NCBI GenBank assembly: GCA_013397935.1
Contig: VZRN01001116.1
Coordinates: 372,164-436,163, forward strand
DNA length: 64,000 nt
From: Dasyornis broadbenti
Taxonomy: Eukaryota > Chordata > Aves > Passeriformes > Dasyornithidae
Reading direction: 5' to 3'
A model generated the notes under the pieces. The model was not told where the DNA came from and made no database searches. It saw only the letters and a list, made by a program, of their open reading frames with translations. The translations under genes and the position numbers were made by a program. Positions 10,085 to 22,800 of this stretch are shown here, piece by piece. Numbering within the stretch: the first letter of the stretch is position 1; each line of letters starts with the position of its first letter.

Positions 10085-10595
10085 GCGCCATCTGCTTCCA
10101 CCACCTTGCTCAAGCAGGGTCGTCCCAGAGCACATGGCACAGGATTGTGTCCAGACGGTTCTGGAAATCTCCAGTGAGGGAGACCCCACACCCTCTCTAG
10201 GCAATGTGTCCCAGTGCTCGGTCCCTGCACAGGAAAGAAGTTTTTCCTTATCTTCTGGTGGAACTTCCTGGATATCAGTTTCTGTCTGTTCCTCTTGTCC
10301 CACTGCTGGGCACCAGGGAGCAGAGCCTGGTCCATCCCCTGATCCCTCCCTGCAGACACTGACAGACATAGATGAGGTCTCCTCTCAGCTGTCTCTTTTC
10401 GACACTGAATAGCCCCAGCTCCCTCAGCCTTTCCTCACTGAGATGCTCCAGTACCTTCATCATCCTTGTCACCTCTGCTGGACCTGCACCAGGAGCTCCA
10501 TATCTCTCCTGTGCTGAGGAACCCCAGCCTGGACACAGCACTCCAGGTGATCCTCACCAGGGCTGAGTAGAGGGGCAGGATCACCTCCCTGCCCC
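10085..10595 (-). mobile_element. CR1 LINE fragment upstream of MED14 promoter
   Basis: Read on the minus strand this is CR1. On the plus strand diagnostic blocks are AAGAAGTTTTTCCTTATCTT near 10237, CCCAGCTCCCTCAGCCTTTC near 10413 and GGGCTGAGTAGAGGGGCAGG near 10560. Both ends of a full element are missing. Its 3' side points toward the MED14 CpG island. Several ORFs of 60-160 codons on both strands run through it and are not genes. Confidence 0.9.
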
Positions 10596-12782
10596 CCATA
10601 TCTGCCCATGTTGCTGAAATCCAGGGTGAAGGAGAACCAGATTATGGTCTCGGCGCCTCAAAAGAGCCTTGGATGTGGCACTTTGGGGCTGTCAAGGAAC
10701 AGCGGGCTCTGTTGGGCATCGGGTTGGCCAATTCCTTCTGAATGACTCGGGAAACACAGAGCATTTGTGAGGGATACCCAGATGAGAAGCACTAGTAAAA
10801 CATCCTCCTTTGAGGCTGTTGTTAAAGAGAGCAGAGGGAGCCATAAGCAGCAGAGTGTCCAGTAGGATTGGGTGATAAACACAAAACATTGGGAACTTTT
10901 TCATATTTCTGTCTTACAGTTCAGCTGACACCTCTGAAGGGAGCGAGAAGAAAGGTCTGTAAACAGCTGAAAAATGATGTGTTGTGTACTGGCTACCAAA
11001 GGGGACTGTGTAAGAAAACTATAAATCCTGGGTGTTTTGTGTCATGATTCACTCAAGTGTTAAATCATAAATTCTTGCCTTATGATTACAAAGAAGTCCC
11101 TGAAATAAACACAATAAATACCCAACTCCAAGTTTAATAAAAAGAAGGAAAGGTCCTATTTGTTTTGTACAAAGTGCAGACTTTTAAAAACCTCTCCTCT
11201 TACTCATATCTTTCTAGGAGAGTTAAATATTAAAGGAAACATTTTTCAACCTGGGAAGTGTGTAATCAGTTTAATAATAACAATAACCCATCCAGGTAGG
11301 AAGGGCAGTATTGCTGCAGCTGTGAGCCATGCCAGGTTTGTGGGCTGCTTCAGTCACAGTAAGATGAATGTTAGAGCTGGGGGTGGATGATGATCGTTGG
11401 CTGGGAATTCTTTACTCCCAAATACACTAAAATATATTTATACCTAACTTTTGCTTTTTTGCTTTTTTACCCTTTTCTTTTTTTAGGTTAGTTGAGAGGT
11501 CTTTTTCCAATACAGATGTTGTGCTGTTCATATAAATTAATCTATAAAGGATAGAATGATAAATACTGTCTGGATCATATTTTGATACAAGTTATTGGCT
11601 TAATGTATTTTAAGTTCTTGTCTGCCCATTTCAAAGATGTTTTTTTCCAAATGTATGAAAATCTTGCTTTTCACTCTAGATGCATGAATAAATGCAATAT
11701 ATTCATTTTATGGCCAACTAACTACACTACTGAAGAAATTACTGACTTACAGGCATAGGAATCTGATTAGGCTGTTTATGAGAACTATAACTTAGAAATA
11801 CAGGATTTTTAATTGTTTTTCCCTCTTCTTCCCATCTCTTCTCTTCCAATTTAGTCTGTAATAAAGTTTCCATTGATTTCAGTGGCACAAGCTCAGACTT
11901 GGTTGATGAAAAAGCACGTGGGAAATTTTGATGCAGTTTAACTTTGCCCCTGTTAGAATTCTTCCGCAGAAAAGCTTTGGTCTTGGTGAATTTTTCAGCA
12001 TTGGTTGGGAGGCTTGGATATCCTCAGCTTGCCTGCCTTTCTCCTTTCCTCGTGGCACAGATTGTACTGAGCTCTCCTCTCATGTGGCTGCATAGGAAAG
12101 AAGCTCTTGATACTGTTTTCAAAGAAAGGAGGAGCAGAAATTTCAGAAGCTCAAGGCTTGCATTTGTGCGTCCACAGCAGTTGTGCTGTTGGAAAACTTG
12201 GCAAGATCAGGTTTTTTTGACAGTAAGCTGGAGATGAACATTAGGAGTTCAAAAACAGCTGACTGGCCTACATAATAGTCATGCAAAAAGAAATATTTAA
12301 GTTTTCTGCTTCTTGTTGCTTTTCTGAGATTGGCAATTCTACCAGTCTTTGATGCAAGTACTTCTAGGAAGGATGAGTATTGTGCCGAAATTCAAAACCC
12401 AAATTTGAAGGAACTGAAGAAGGTTCCAGAAATCTATTGGGGTGGCAAAGGCAAAACTACGTGAGGAAGAAAGCTCAGCCAGTGGGGTTGCTGGAAATAG
12501 TAACAGGATTTTGGGGTAGAGAGGGCTCCCTGTAAAAGCTACTGTATTTTCATTTGTATTTATTCTCTTCATTCAGCAGTCTCTACCTAATGCCATTTAA
12601 ACCTGGTGACAAATTTTCTCGTAGCAATTGGAAGAGAACAGGCCTGGTAGGTTTCACACAAGCATTGGCTCTGACCTCAGGCTTTCCTGCAGATAGACAA
12701 TCCCTCACACAGACACTCACTGTGGCACCGGGGCCCCGTCCGGCTGAGTGACCTGACGTGCAGACAAGGCTGGTCCATACAC
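10596..12782. other. Intergenic DNA, no gene seen
   Basis: AT-rich sequence between two CR1 fragments. ORFs are short and composition gives no sign of coding. No further repeat was recognised. Confidence 0.6.
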
Positions 12783-13005
12783 ACAATCTTAGAATAGCTG
12801 GGGTTGGAAGGGACCTTAAAGAGCATCCAGTTCCAAGGCCCCTGCCATGGGCAGGGACAGCTTCCACTAGAGCAGGTTGCTCAGAGCTCCATCCAGCCTG
12901 GTTTTGAACACTTCCAGGGATGGGGCATCCACAGCTTCTCTGGTCACCCTGTGCTAGGGCCTCACACCCTCGAAGTAAAGCATCCATCTTGATGACCAAC
13001 TCTAC
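12783..13005 (-). mobile_element. CR1 LINE 3' fragment (left member of an inverted pair)
   Basis: The 3' terminus is at the left (12783), beginning with a tail-like AATCTTAGAATAGCTGGGGT on the plus strand. It continues with the CR1 blocks around CTGCCATGGGCAGGGACAGC (12841-12860) and CATCCAGCCTGGTTTTGAAC. Similarity fades near 13005. The ORF at 12583-13029 on the minus strand is part of this repeat. Confidence 0.88.
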
Positions 13006-13155
13006 CTGGCTCATCTCATCATGGAGCATGGACAGGGCCTTAGAGCCACAGGGGGAGCAGGGCAGTGCCTGGCAGGAGGATGTGGTAGGGACACAGGGAA
13101 TCGGGGTGATGGCCCAGCAGTGTCGCCAGTCTCTGGATCAGCCTGGCCAGCTCCT

Positions 13156-13201
13156 GCTGTGTGCAGTGTGTGCCGCTGTGTGCAGTGTGTGCACTGTGTG
13201 A
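13156..13201. repeat. 19-base minisatellite, about 2.4 copies
   Basis: Two nearly identical 19-base GT/GC-rich units (13156-13174 and 13175-13193) are followed by a partial third. It sits between the two oppositely oriented CR1 fragments and is probably replication slippage. Confidence 0.8.
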
Positions 13202-13202
13202 C

Positions 13203-13641
13203 ACGAGGATGGGGAAGGGCCTTGAGGGGAAGCCATGTGAGGAGCAGCTGAGGCCACTTGGTCTGTTCAGCCTGGAGGAGACTGAGGGGAGACCTCATTG
13301 CAGTTACAACTTCCTTGTGAGGGGAAGAGGAAAGGCAGGTACAGATCTCTTCACTCTCATGACCAGTGACAGGACTCGAGGAAATGGCATGAAGCTGAGT
13401 CAGGGAGGGTTTAGGTTTCAGGAAAAAGTTTTTCGCGCAGAGGGTGGTTGGGCGCTGGAACAGGCTTCTGAGAGCAGTGGTCACATCACCAAGCCTGACA
13501 GAGCTCAAGAAGTGTTTGGACAATGCTCTCAGGCACTTTGTGTGACTCTTGGGGTGTCCTGTGGAGAGCCAGGAGTTCAACTGGATGATGATCCTTGTGG
13601 GTCCCTTCCAACTCAGCTTATTCCATGATTCCACGATTCTA
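13203..13641 (+). mobile_element. CR1 LINE 3' fragment (right member of an inverted pair)
   Basis: On the plus strand this carries about 440 bases of CR1 3' region: CACTTGGTCTGTTCAGCCTG (13255-13274), GACCTCATTGCAGTTACAAC, TGACAGGACTCGAGGAAATG and a 3' tail with two copies of an ATTCCATGATTC-like octamer, the usual CR1 terminus. It belongs to a different, apparently younger subfamily than the copy at 12783-13005. The 216-residue minus-strand ORF across it (13011-13661) is a repeat artefact. Confidence 0.92.
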
Positions 13642-16600
13642 GTTGTTGCACTTCTCTGCATGTAAAAAGCTCTACTAGGGATCCCAGAAGCCTGACTTCA
13701 GGTAGGGATTTCTTGGTTGATTGAAACCTGTTGCTATTTAGCTGTGGAGCTGACAGGGTTATAGAGCCAATGAGAAAGACAGCAGGTGACTTTCTGTTTC
13801 CAGGGAAGTTAAACATTTACTGTTCCTTGGAACTCCGGGGCAAATGTTCAGTGGGAGGTAGGCAGACCATATCGCGCTCTCCAAGGCAGGCTCTGAGCCA
13901 TCCTGTGTTTGCTTGGCTTAGAGCTTGGTCATTCTATTTCGCTGTCAGGCTTCTTAATCAGAGAAATGTTCAATCACACAGGCACCTCCTGGACATTTAA
14001 GTATTTTTTTTAATAATAAAAAATAGCATGCAAATACAGTGCAAAGATTTCTTGTTAATAATTTAATTCATACAGTGTTGCGACATTTAGCAATGTTATA
14101 TCCAAATGCCGATATAAATTATGAGTAATAAGGGTTTGATATCTTCTATTCTCTTCAGAAGACATGAGAGAATCAGATATAGTGTGGGAGAGTTCCTACA
14201 TATAGTATCAGTAATTGCAGTGCTACATATTATAAACTTACTGAGCTTACAATTCAATAAAAGTTAAGATATGTATTTAAATTCTACTGAGATATCATGT
14301 GTCACTATTAGATCAAACACATACCAATACAGAAAAAGATTAGACTTTTCCATTGTAGCACTTGTCTGAATATAAGACTTTTTCTGTAACGTTATGCTAA
14401 AAGTCAAGTAGAAAAATATCAGTGATCTTTTAATCACAAATGATTTAATGTCCTTTATCTTCATTAGCTATTATTTTTTTTAGTTAAAAGTACTTTTGAA
14501 ATTAATTAGTTTGTTGACAGTCCAGTACTTCAAGCTACGAATCACTGGTTTGTGAATTGTACAGGCTTACTGCACCTAAAGTAGAACATTTTTTTTGCAA
14601 AATTTGTGTGTGTGTGTTAGAGGAAGAGGGTTTGTAGCTGGTTACTGCACAGGTGCTCTGCTTTTTTTCTCTTTATTAAAAGGGCCACAAAGGGAACCAA
14701 TTAATAAAGAAAAAGCCTCCAACCTTTAAGCTTTAAAATTATAATTTAAGTCTCTTTTGATCTGCTTTGTTTGTAGGATTAAGTTTGACCACTGTGTTTT
14801 TGAATGGTAAAAAATCTATAGTAACAGATTGAGAGTTCTCTGTCAGTCACTCTGGTTTGTGAGACAGAGAATCTCTTGTGTGGTGCATAATGAAGTACAC
14901 CCCAGTTCTAATTATGTGTTGTGACCAGCTTAAGAAAAGCAACATTCTCCGAGTCATAAAATAGAATCTTTGATTTTACGTGAATTTACAAAAGTGCCCT
15001 TTCTTATTATATGGCAAAATGGATTATTTTTTTAATACTGAACATAGCTGTATTACTCTGAGCTTCTTTTGGGGCTTCTTTACTAACGATGTTGATATCC
15101 AGTGTGAATTTTAAATTGATTTATCTGTGCTGTACTGGAACTAAAGCCAGCTAAAGGCCTTGCTGTCCTCAAAAGACTGTATTTTCATTATTATTGCAAA
15201 TAAGTTAATTACAACTCAATTTACTATTTTAGCCATAGAAACTGCATTTTTTTTCTGTGCATAAAAAAATACTTTGTTCACAAGTAATTCTGAAGTAGGA
15301 GCAAAACAGTGACATCCTTTCTGGACCCCACATCTTTCAAAAGCTAACAAAGGAGAAAGAGCCCCTGATCTGGCAATCTGGCACATGGGGGTAAAGTGAT
15401 GAATTGCACGGTTCAGTCATTGACTTGAACAATTTGACAATACCCTCCAAACCCTGTGATTTCTCCCTTTCTAACCATCCCTGGGTATTACTCGGAGTTT
15501 GAAAAAAATACATGTGTGCTGAAAAATTACAGAGCGAGCCCTTATTTCAACATGAAAGCACTTTTGGCCAAAAGGATTTATCTCTGCAAACACCTAAAGT
15601 GATGGAGAGAATATCAGGGAAGTAGATGTGATTAGTCATACCCAGTGGGAGAAGGACTGCAGCTGTGAAGTATTCTGTCCTGACCTTAGAAGTAGGCAGC
15701 TCGATTGTATTTAACCGCTGCTGGCTAATACATTCAGAGACTGCAAACTCTCACGCTCCTCTAAAGACAAAGGTGGGTACCAGAACATGCTTAATTGCAA
15801 ACTCTTTGTAGATCTCAGCTGTGGTCAGATAAGGTTTAAACGCTGACCCTCGCTCTCAGAAGTAAGGACACGCAGAATTGTGCCTGAGCTGCAATCCTCA
15901 ACCCAGACTTTGGGTGTGAAGGCGGCTTCTGGGCGAAGAAGCTATCCAAGAAACTTCCCTCTTGCACAGCTTCTAGATTGGGATGATTAATTTTTTTTTC
16001 CCTAGAAGGAATAAACCAGCATTTTTTGTAGCAGTTAGGAGAAACTTATCTAAACACTGCTGGTGTCACAAAGCTCCAAGATACCAGCTCTGCCAAAAGG
16101 GAATGCTAGAACAGGTTTGGCTCCAGGCTGAAGAGCTGATTATGTGTTTAGCTGTGTGACTGCAAACTTGGTTGACTTAGTGAACTCCAGCAACTATTCA
16201 CTGTCCCTTAAAATTGAAGAGTGCGGTGAAAAGGCAGACTCATATCTCTAGCAGACTAGTTCTCTAGTGGATTATGGGATATTTTGCCTAGGGGCAAGAG
16301 GAGCAGGTTGCTCTCAGATGCTATAGGGGCTTAGGGGCTTCCATGCAGGCAGCCATTCTGGCCAGTGCCAGTTTTGGAAGATCAGAAAATGTAGGTTGAG
16401 GGTGGAATTGCTTCTCTGCAAGGATTGTAGTTCACCTGGAAGCACCAGCCTCTTACACCTAACTAAATGCAGCCTGTTGAGCCAGAGGAACATGAAATGC
16501 TTTGCGTGGGCCCAGGCAGCACCTGGCTGAGAGTTACGTAGAAATTTTTGTGCGGCACAGACTACATCCTGAGAACTGCATGTAGCCCAGAATTCATGCA

Positions 16601-17403
16601 GCTTTCAGTTAAGCATAGAAGATTCCTAGCACTACTGATTACAGAGGTAATTAACAGCCTGTGGCTTGTTGCAGTGCTATGCAAAATGCTAAAAATTGTC
16701 ACCTTTCTGCACAGCTGTAGAATGCAGATGACACAGTAGAATCTCAGTAAATCCTAGCAATGTTTTAATTTCAGTTGGGGTTCAGCCAGGGAAGCTGTAG
16801 TCCCTTCTATCTTTTGTTTGGTTGGTTTATAGAAAATGATCTGATCCTGAAAGAGGGTAGGTTTTGTGAAAATGTACTTTCACCAGAAAGCACTGCCCAA
16901 TGGTGCCGTATTACAAACAAAACAAATTGTGGGGGGAAATGACTGTGCTTGACCTCAGAATGTCACTTGCTGGAACTGATTCCTTCAGGCCTGAGAGCAA
17001 GATTGGAAAGAAGAGCAACAGCAAAGCTATCTCTCTCCCTCTAGTGCCTACAGACCCAGACTTCCCAGATTATGACAGCTCAAAGGAAGACTGTGAGAGA
17101 AGAAAAAAAATTCTGTCTTTCTGCAATGCATTTAGGACAAACAAAAGCACATTCGCAGCTAATTTTAAGCAGCCTTCAGAATGCAGTACAACACCTTATT
17201 AACTCACTTGTACCTAATCCTTGCATTCTGGTATTTTTAGAAGGCATCATGCAATTCAGCAGTAGTTTCAGCCCATGTCTCCTTTGTAATGGATGACAGC
17301 ACTCTATTTCTCATTTTAATTTAGAATTAGCTTTCCTACAATAAGCCTTGCTCACATAACACATACTGATTTAACTAAATTAATTTAGAAATGGAATTAG
17401 ATA
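13642..17403. other. Intergenic DNA, no gene seen
   Basis: AT-rich, with a (TG)n run near 14605-14617. A GC-richer stretch from about 15,600 to 16,500 has no recognisable element. No coding evidence. Confidence 0.6.
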
Positions 17404-17471
17404 NNNNNNNNNNNNNNNNNNNNNNNNNNNNNNNNNNNNNNNNNNNNNNNNNNNNNNNNNNNNNNNNNNNN
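17404..17471. other. Assembly gap, 68 N
   Basis: A run of 68 unknown bases in intergenic sequence. The flanks are ordinary and show no repeat that would explain it. Confidence 0.99.
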
Positions 17472-19770
17472 GCTGGCCTTTTTAATTTGACTTAAGAGAG
17501 GCCTTTGTCTTAGTCTAGGTGGAACTGGTAAAGATCTGCCTCTACCACTTGCCTGTCTGATCCTCTGCATCAGGAGGAGAGTTTGGTCTAATTTCTTATC
17601 TGAAACTGTAGGAAGGTAAAGTCACCTTTATAGAATAAGGGGGCTTTTCTTGGCCGGCTTTATAGTGCAAGAACCCCCACAAGCACTGGACTGCAGTAAT
17701 TTGAATGTATGGATTTTCAGGCTTTTGAAGACGGCACCTCTTCCTTTGGTGGCTTATTATTTTTTGATCATGTGGGAACTCAGGGGACAGCTGCATCAAG
17801 TGTAAACAGTGCTATTATGTCTGTGGCTGGTTTTATCCTGATCTAGTATCTCCCAGCCAGGAGGCTTAGGTTAGCCCTGGGCTGCCTCTAATGAGCTGCA
17901 AATGAAAACAAAGTCATCTAGCCCATGGTTTGTCTCAGTTATGTATTATCTAATCAGGGCTCTCTGGAACAGGCCTTTGGAAACCTGTTCCCTGCACAAG
18001 CATATGAACTAGACTTATCAGTAGTTTGTGTTACGGCTGCTCTGGAGCAGAGAGAAATACAGAGCAGTCTTTTTGATGATTTTTCTTTTTTCATAAATGT
18101 ATCATATGTTTTTCTACAAAGACATTTGTAAAAAATCCTCCTTCTCTTTAGCATCTTGTAGAGCACTAGTCAGAGGTACAGAACACAAAATACCAGTACA
18201 TCAAGAGATAAGAACTTAACATTTTCTGGAATAAAACAAGGAATGGAAACTCAAACAAATTCCTGTTCCTTTGGCTTGCTAGAATATAGATTTAAAAAAC
18301 TAACGTTTATAGAGATGGGTTTGTGTACATTGGAAAGCTGCTGGAAATCAGTGAAATATGTACTTAAAAGCTGATTATTCGGCACCTTTCCCTGCATAGA
18401 TCCTTTCATACTGTACAGTGTCCTTCTGCAGTGTAGCTTAATCTGTTTCCAAAAGGTAAAAAGAGACTGAGTAGTCCTGTAATGCAAAATGTCTGCTGCC
18501 AGCATGGCTGGTCAGACCCTTTTCTCTATGCAAAGAAGTTTTAGCTTAATTACAGTTAATCCAGTCAGAAAAGAGCCACAAATCTCTATGCACAAGAGGT
18601 ATTTATCAGTCTAAAATGTGACAGGAGAACAATGAAGACTTTCCCAGAGAGTGCTGAGTCTGAGCTGTTACCTGGAGCTGTCCCTTCATTTCACCCAAAA
18701 GTTTCTCTGTTGAGGAGGTTCCCAACTTACGTTTGTATTCTATCACTTCCTTGTTTGTAATGTTTCACTGCATGAGGAAATTGTGTCCAGGGCTTCACTG
18801 TGCTGGTAAATTGAATACCCACATCTTGGAGAGGGATGAGAAAGGACAAGTGGATGACATGGCAGGTGTTTATCAGCTCTAAGTATTTCACACAGAAGGA
18901 CTCGGACTCTTCACATGCTCTGAGCTGCATCCAGCCTGGGTGCCCAAAGGGGCAGGTGTGACTGGAGCCCCTGTGCATGTGCACACATAGAGGCAGTGGA
19001 GGTGCCCATCTGTGTTCACAGCACAGAGCAGCAGGGAGGGCTCAGCCTGGCCAGGGCATTAATCTCTCCTATGATAACAGCCATAAATCACAATATTCAG
19101 AACATGCAGGAGAAGTAACAAAGAGCTCTGAAGATGGGGGATGTCACCCTCCCTTGCACACCCTGAAGTAGAAAAGCCTGTCTTGTAGCCCACAGTAGTT
19201 TCACCCATTAGTCTATTTAGCCCTTCCCTTCAGAGCACTGTCATTTTCAAGCACAAAAACTTTCAAACTATCTTGAAATGTTTAATTCCCCTAAGCAGAG
19301 CAACCTGCAAATGGTATTTCTCCCATCTTGACTCCAGTATGTCAGCATGTCAGAAGGCTTTACCTGCTCTCCTGATTTTTTAAGGAGTCACCTGAGCCCT
19401 TTGTCTCAACGACTGATAATCTTCTACAGCCTAAAAATAACTGTTCTTAAAATGGGTCCATCTCTGAACAGATGTGGTTTCCTTAGTGTGGGTGATGTTG
19501 CAACAGGAAACCAACTTGCTACAGAACCAGAGTCACTATTTACACTAGTCCTGGACCATGGGTAGAAACCTGTGACAAATTTTAACTCAGAAAAAAAAAT
19601 ATGTTAGTCATAGGAAAAAGAAAGGAAGTGAGAGAAATGAAGAAACTGGAGGAAGCCAGAGGAAGCCAGACTGGTTTTAAATTGAGGCAGGAGAAATGCA
19701 GTCCATAACTTGCCATGACTGATGGGAATGAGAGCTAACTGGGACCTCTTAGGCTGCTGGAGGACTCTGA

Positions 19771-19801
19771 TTTAAGGAGTCTTACAAAAAGACTCCTTAA
19801 A
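19771..19801. repeat. Perfect 13-base inverted repeat with 5-base loop
   Basis: The arms TTTAAGGAGTCTT (19771-19783) and AAGACTCCTTAAA (19789-19801) are exact complements around ACAAA. The stem is too short for a microRNA precursor and lacks the T run of a Pol III terminator in the right place. Function is unknown. Confidence 0.85.
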
Positions 19802-22800
19802 AAAAGACTTAAAAACATTGCCTGAGCAGGCACCTACAACTTTAATATGTATAATTCAGACTGGATTTGTCTGCATGCGCTCTGAATGTAGAAAGTGATA
19901 ATGAAGATAGGGAATGAAAATATTTCTCCTTAACCCATGAAGAGAGGCTGAGAGCCTTGTTGAAATAAAATATCTTCTGCAGGTTTTGCAATTAGAATAG
20001 AGATTAGATTTTGAGGGCCTTGAAGGTCTCCACGTGGTATGTAACCCTTTGGTGCACATTCTGACTGTGCTTCCATCACAGCCTGAGCATGAAAGTCTGG
20101 GGCAGAGCACAAAACTCCTTACACCATGGGACAAGCAGAAGTGACGAAAGCCTTTCCATTGCTAGGAGAATGCTGAGATGCCACATGTGCATTCAAAAAT
20201 TTCTTTTCTGAAAACAGAGAGGACCCCTGCAATCTCTGTAATTGCTGGTTTGGTGGTCATATCCACAGATGAAAAGAAAAAGAGCTGTCCTCCTACTAGG
20301 TAAGGACTACTAAACCAAACTGAAGGACATGGGGAGAAGGCCTCTTTGTTTTGGAAGAACAATGGGAATTGGTTGTGCTCAGTAACTAAAAATTCTTTGT
20401 TTGTTTTTTCCCTTTGTGTAATCAGTGCTTTACAGATTTATGGAATATAAGATTATTTTCTTTGACTTCCACCATATCACAGAACCTTCAGTTTCACTGA
20501 ATTAACCATGTTGCTGAACATAGCATGTTATGTACCTTGTCTTTGGCACAGCATATCTTGAAGAAAGCACCCAGCCTTGGTCTGAGGGTATCAAAAAATG
20601 GAGCAGCCAAGGTTTCATTTCACTGTCACAGTTTGACTTTCACAGTTTGACAACTGTGCTGCTCTTAGCTCCCCTTATGTGCTTCTCCACTAGACCCTGT
20701 AACAGGGCAGGTCATAGTTAATACATAATGATTTTCAGTGTTTCATGTATTTGCGAAACATCTGAGAGACAGATTTTCCTGGCAGTATAGAGGTGCTGTG
20801 CTTGAAGGGGGTCTATATAACACTCCCAGGCTATGAATTGTGGTAGAACATGCCAGCTGAGCATAGAAGAGAAAGAAAATTAAATATAAATTCATTACTG
20901 GAGAACCAGAAGAGCAAGGATAAATTCTGTCTGTTTCCAGGCATTTACTTTATATTCCCAACTAAGGATATCATTAGGGGAGACAAACTGAGCGCTTTTG
21001 ATCACTTTCTACTGTGAAAAGGGTCAATCCTCCTTGTTCTTCACACTCCCTCCTACATGATCCTGACTCACCCTTGGGCTGACTTTCATATTCACTGAGC
21101 TGATGCAGCTCATTAACCCATCAGAAAACTGCCCCTTTTTTGCTTCTCTGGATTTATTTTGTCAGTTCAATGAGCTGAATCAGCTCCATGAGGGGTCAGG
21201 TAAGTGTCAAAAGTAAGGAAGCATGGGTGGGAAACAGGTGGAATTAAGGGAAGGAAGAGGAAAAAGACAAGAAAAAGCAAGCAAGATGAAGGAACAAGAC
21301 TGCTGCTTTCAGTTGCAGAAAACCTTAAGATCAGCAGACCTTACCATGTCTGATTATATCCTTAGGAAGGTGATTTCCTTAGAGTTCGTGTGGGTTCAAT
21401 GTAGAAGAGGGAATTTCTTTAGAGGGCTAAAAAGAAAATAAAGGGAATATAGTAATATATGTGTTCGAAAAATAGACACGTAGGTTAGGCAATGCAAATA
21501 GGCCTGTTCTTTACAGCAAAGACCCCTGTGGTTAAAGCTTTAAAACTCAGTTAATGACTAAATGTCTGGAAAACCAAAACAATGGTCTCTAAATGCAGAA
21601 GTAGCCTTCAGAGAGCTCCAAAAGGCCTCAAGTGCAATCAGAAAGACCATACAAGCCGGGATGAATTGGCTGTGTGAAGTCAATGTCGAGCAAAGGCTGG
21701 GGAAGCTGATGTCACTTGGAATTTGCTCAGGCTCTGCCTGAGGAGAAAATCAGGAGCAGTCCTCTAGTGTACACCTTGTTTTCAGCAGAGCTCCCCCTGC
21801 CATTCCCTGTGTGCCACCAGCTCTCTCTCTAACTTTGTTTCTGTTTTGCTCTTTTTTCACTTCCGCCATTATTTGTAAAACTACTACTGAAAATGACCTA
21901 CATAAATAAATAAATTGAATTAATAAATCATGAGGGAGAGAATGAATGTGTGAGTGTGTAGGTGGATGACACAGAGAACCAGGCTGGTGGGAGCAGCAGG
22001 AGCTATCAGTTCATTTGCTGCCAGCAGCAGAGCCCCAGGGAGGGCAAGGACATTAAGTACCTGATTGTGCAAGGTGCCGAGTGTCTTCATCTTCTGTCAT
22101 TTTTGGAGATAATCAAAAGCATTTCCAGACCTTGCCAGTAAAGGCTTCTAGGAAAGAAGGAAGAAGGCAGAATCCTGAACCTGTGGTTTTTATCCTTTGT
22201 TTTTTCACTTCTCAGATCCCTAAGGATTTTTTCCCCATAATGAATCTTTCCATAATTACCTTTCATGGAGCCTTTTAAAACAATCAATGGGCCCTCAAGG
22301 TCCTGTGCAACTGAATTTCTGGCTTTCAGATAATGCAACACAGGAGAAACTTCCCTTTTGCAAGAGCAAGTCTGGAAGTGTAATTTCAGAGTTTATATTG
22401 GCTGTATCCTCTCACATATGACCTTTTCTCATGGGAGATACTCAATGAGCCACTAGCCCCTTGCCACACCACTGAACCCTGGGACTTTTCTGTGTGGGAG
22501 TATGAGGTAAACTCTGCAGTTCAGGAAGGATTTTGATGCTCCTTTGAGATTTGCCACATCGCACCCCAGACATGAAATGTGCCCATTACACTGACAGCTT
22601 TGCTCTTCAGGATGAGGCATATACAGCTGGAATCCAACTGATTGCAGAAAGGCATGTGTGTTATTAAATGCACAGATTTTGACCTCCCCCAAAAAAATTT
22701 TTTAAAAAATTTAAAAAGTGGTTTGATTATCAGTGGTGTTTGCAGTAAGTATTTAGTGCTCCTGACCTTGCAGCAATCCTCTCTTCTATTTTCCAAAGAA

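Noticed and set aside
9430..10091. Overlapping long ORFs of 155-209 codons on both strands of the MED14 CpG island
   Set aside because: GC-rich DNA has few stop codons. Only the frame containing QLESAQLVP and SPGYRLSTLI is supported by protein similarity.
13011..13661. 216-codon minus-strand ORF, the longest in the window
   Set aside because: It runs through a plus-strand CR1 3' fragment and the minisatellite next to it, so it is a repeat artefact.
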